Shown here: positions 50,785 to 50,930 of the stretch, piece by piece
How positions within the stretch are numbered: the stretch's first letter is position 1
How the letters are laid out: every line of letters starts with the position of its first letter
NCBI GenBank assembly: GCA_903893785.1
Contig: CAITNQ010000407.1
Coordinates: 1 to 50,930, forward strand
Direction of reading: 5' to 3'
DNA from: an uncultured Gemmatimonadota bacterium
GTDB taxonomy: Bacteria > Latescibacterota > UBA2968 > UBA8231
Length of the DNA: 50,930 bases
Made by a program: the position numbers and the translations under genes
Notes under the pieces: model-generated
Told to the model about the DNA's origin: nothing
The model's database searches: none
Seen by the model: only the letters and a program-made list of their open reading frames with translations

Positions 50785-50804
50785 TAACTCTGACACTTTG
50801 CCGG
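50768..50804. repeat. Inverted repeat at the recombinase promoter (candidate resolvase site)
   Basis: CCGGCAAAGT at 50768-50777 and its exact reverse complement ACTTTGCCGG at 50795-50804 flank 17 AT-rich bases. Position just upstream of the recombinase start and overlap with its promoter are typical of a res subsite used for both recombination and autoregulation. Related GTCAG words lie further left (near 50705, 50728), possibly further subsites. Confidence 0.55.
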
Positions 50805-50814
50805 AGAGCCCGCC

Positions 50815-50930
50815 ATGCACGGCCAGCGCATCGGCTATATCCGCGTCAGTACCCTAGACCAGCACCCCGAACGACAGCTGGAGAACGTCCCCCTCGACCG
50901 CGTCTTCACCGACAAGGCGTCCGGCAAAGA
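50815..50930 (+). CDS. Serine recombinase (resolvase/invertase family), N-terminus only
   Basis: The first 38 codons are inside the window: [20 protein letters not shown], then VFTDKASGK. The catalytic Ser is S12 in YIRVST, with R10 beside it, and DKASGK is the conserved active-site loop. Tn3-type resolvases and related invertases share this start. The rest of the gene lies beyond the right edge. With the upstream inverted repeat it suggests that a mobile element begins here. Confidence 0.9.
   Translation, partial: MHGQRIGYIRVSTLDQHPERQLENVPLDRVFTDKASGK

Overview
The window is a strongly GC-rich bacterial chromosome segment. Two features suggest an uncultivated lineage of the FCB/Latescibacterota/Eisenbacteria kind. 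First, two secreted proteins end in a PNPFN-type, FlgD-like Ig sorting domain. Second, the gene set is dominated by scattered sugar- and glycan-processing enzymes with no transporters in sight. This placement is inference; no rRNA or phylogenetic marker is present. Shine-Dalgarno sequences (AGGAGG types) and sigma70-like -35/-10 pairs are readable, and GTG and TTG starts are used.

Layout. 1-4.3 kb: an edge-truncated mannonate dehydratase-like gene, a nitroreductase, a ketopantoate reductase, a TIM-barrel-like lipoprotein and a MazG-like pyrophosphohydrolase. 4.35-4.5 kb: tRNA-Phe(GAA) with its own promoter and terminator. 4.5-11.1 kb: a formate dehydrogenase cluster (NuoE-like, NuoF-like and molybdopterin catalytic subunit, plus FdhD), with mobB for the molybdenum cofactor diverging from it. 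11.2-30.7 kb: a run of catabolic and glycan genes: enolase-superfamily enzyme, alpha/beta hydrolase, VIT-VWA secreted protein, two CBM9-type proteins, GH2 beta-mannosidase-like enzyme, D-aminoacylase-like amidohydrolase, sialate O-acetylesterase-like enzyme, PIG-L deacetylase, a GH67-N/GH20-like protein, and a translationally coupled sialidase-like/URO-D-like pair. 31.1-36.5 kb: one 1804-residue fusion of methyltransferase and glycosyltransferase domains. 36.9-40.1 kb: an orphan GAF histidine kinase and an FAD-dependent oxidoreductase.

40.3-43.8 kb is an accessory and decaying zone. It holds a RelB/RelE-type toxin-antitoxin pair, a convergent AbrB-type antitoxin whose tail is antisense to the toxin, a GFA-family protein, and remnants of a GAF sensor, an ECF sigma factor, a FlgD-like sorting domain and an IS21 IstB protein. 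The sigma remnant carries a perfect 16-bp tandem duplication that shifts its frame. 43.8-47.6 kb is a very large PAS/GAF histidine kinase split by one extra base in a run of eight G. It is followed by a lipoprotein, a six-repeat NHL secreted protein, and, at the right edge, the start of a serine recombinase behind a near-consensus promoter overlapped by a perfect inverted repeat.

Two functional themes can be read. The Fdh/FdhD/MobB set should make and mature a soluble NAD-linked molybdenum or tungsten formate dehydrogenase. The 11-31 kb block looks like a dispersed toolkit for deacetylating and trimming acetylated or amino-sugar glycans and for handling sugar acids; the substrate is inferred. 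The right-hand 10 kb carries the marks of genome turnover.
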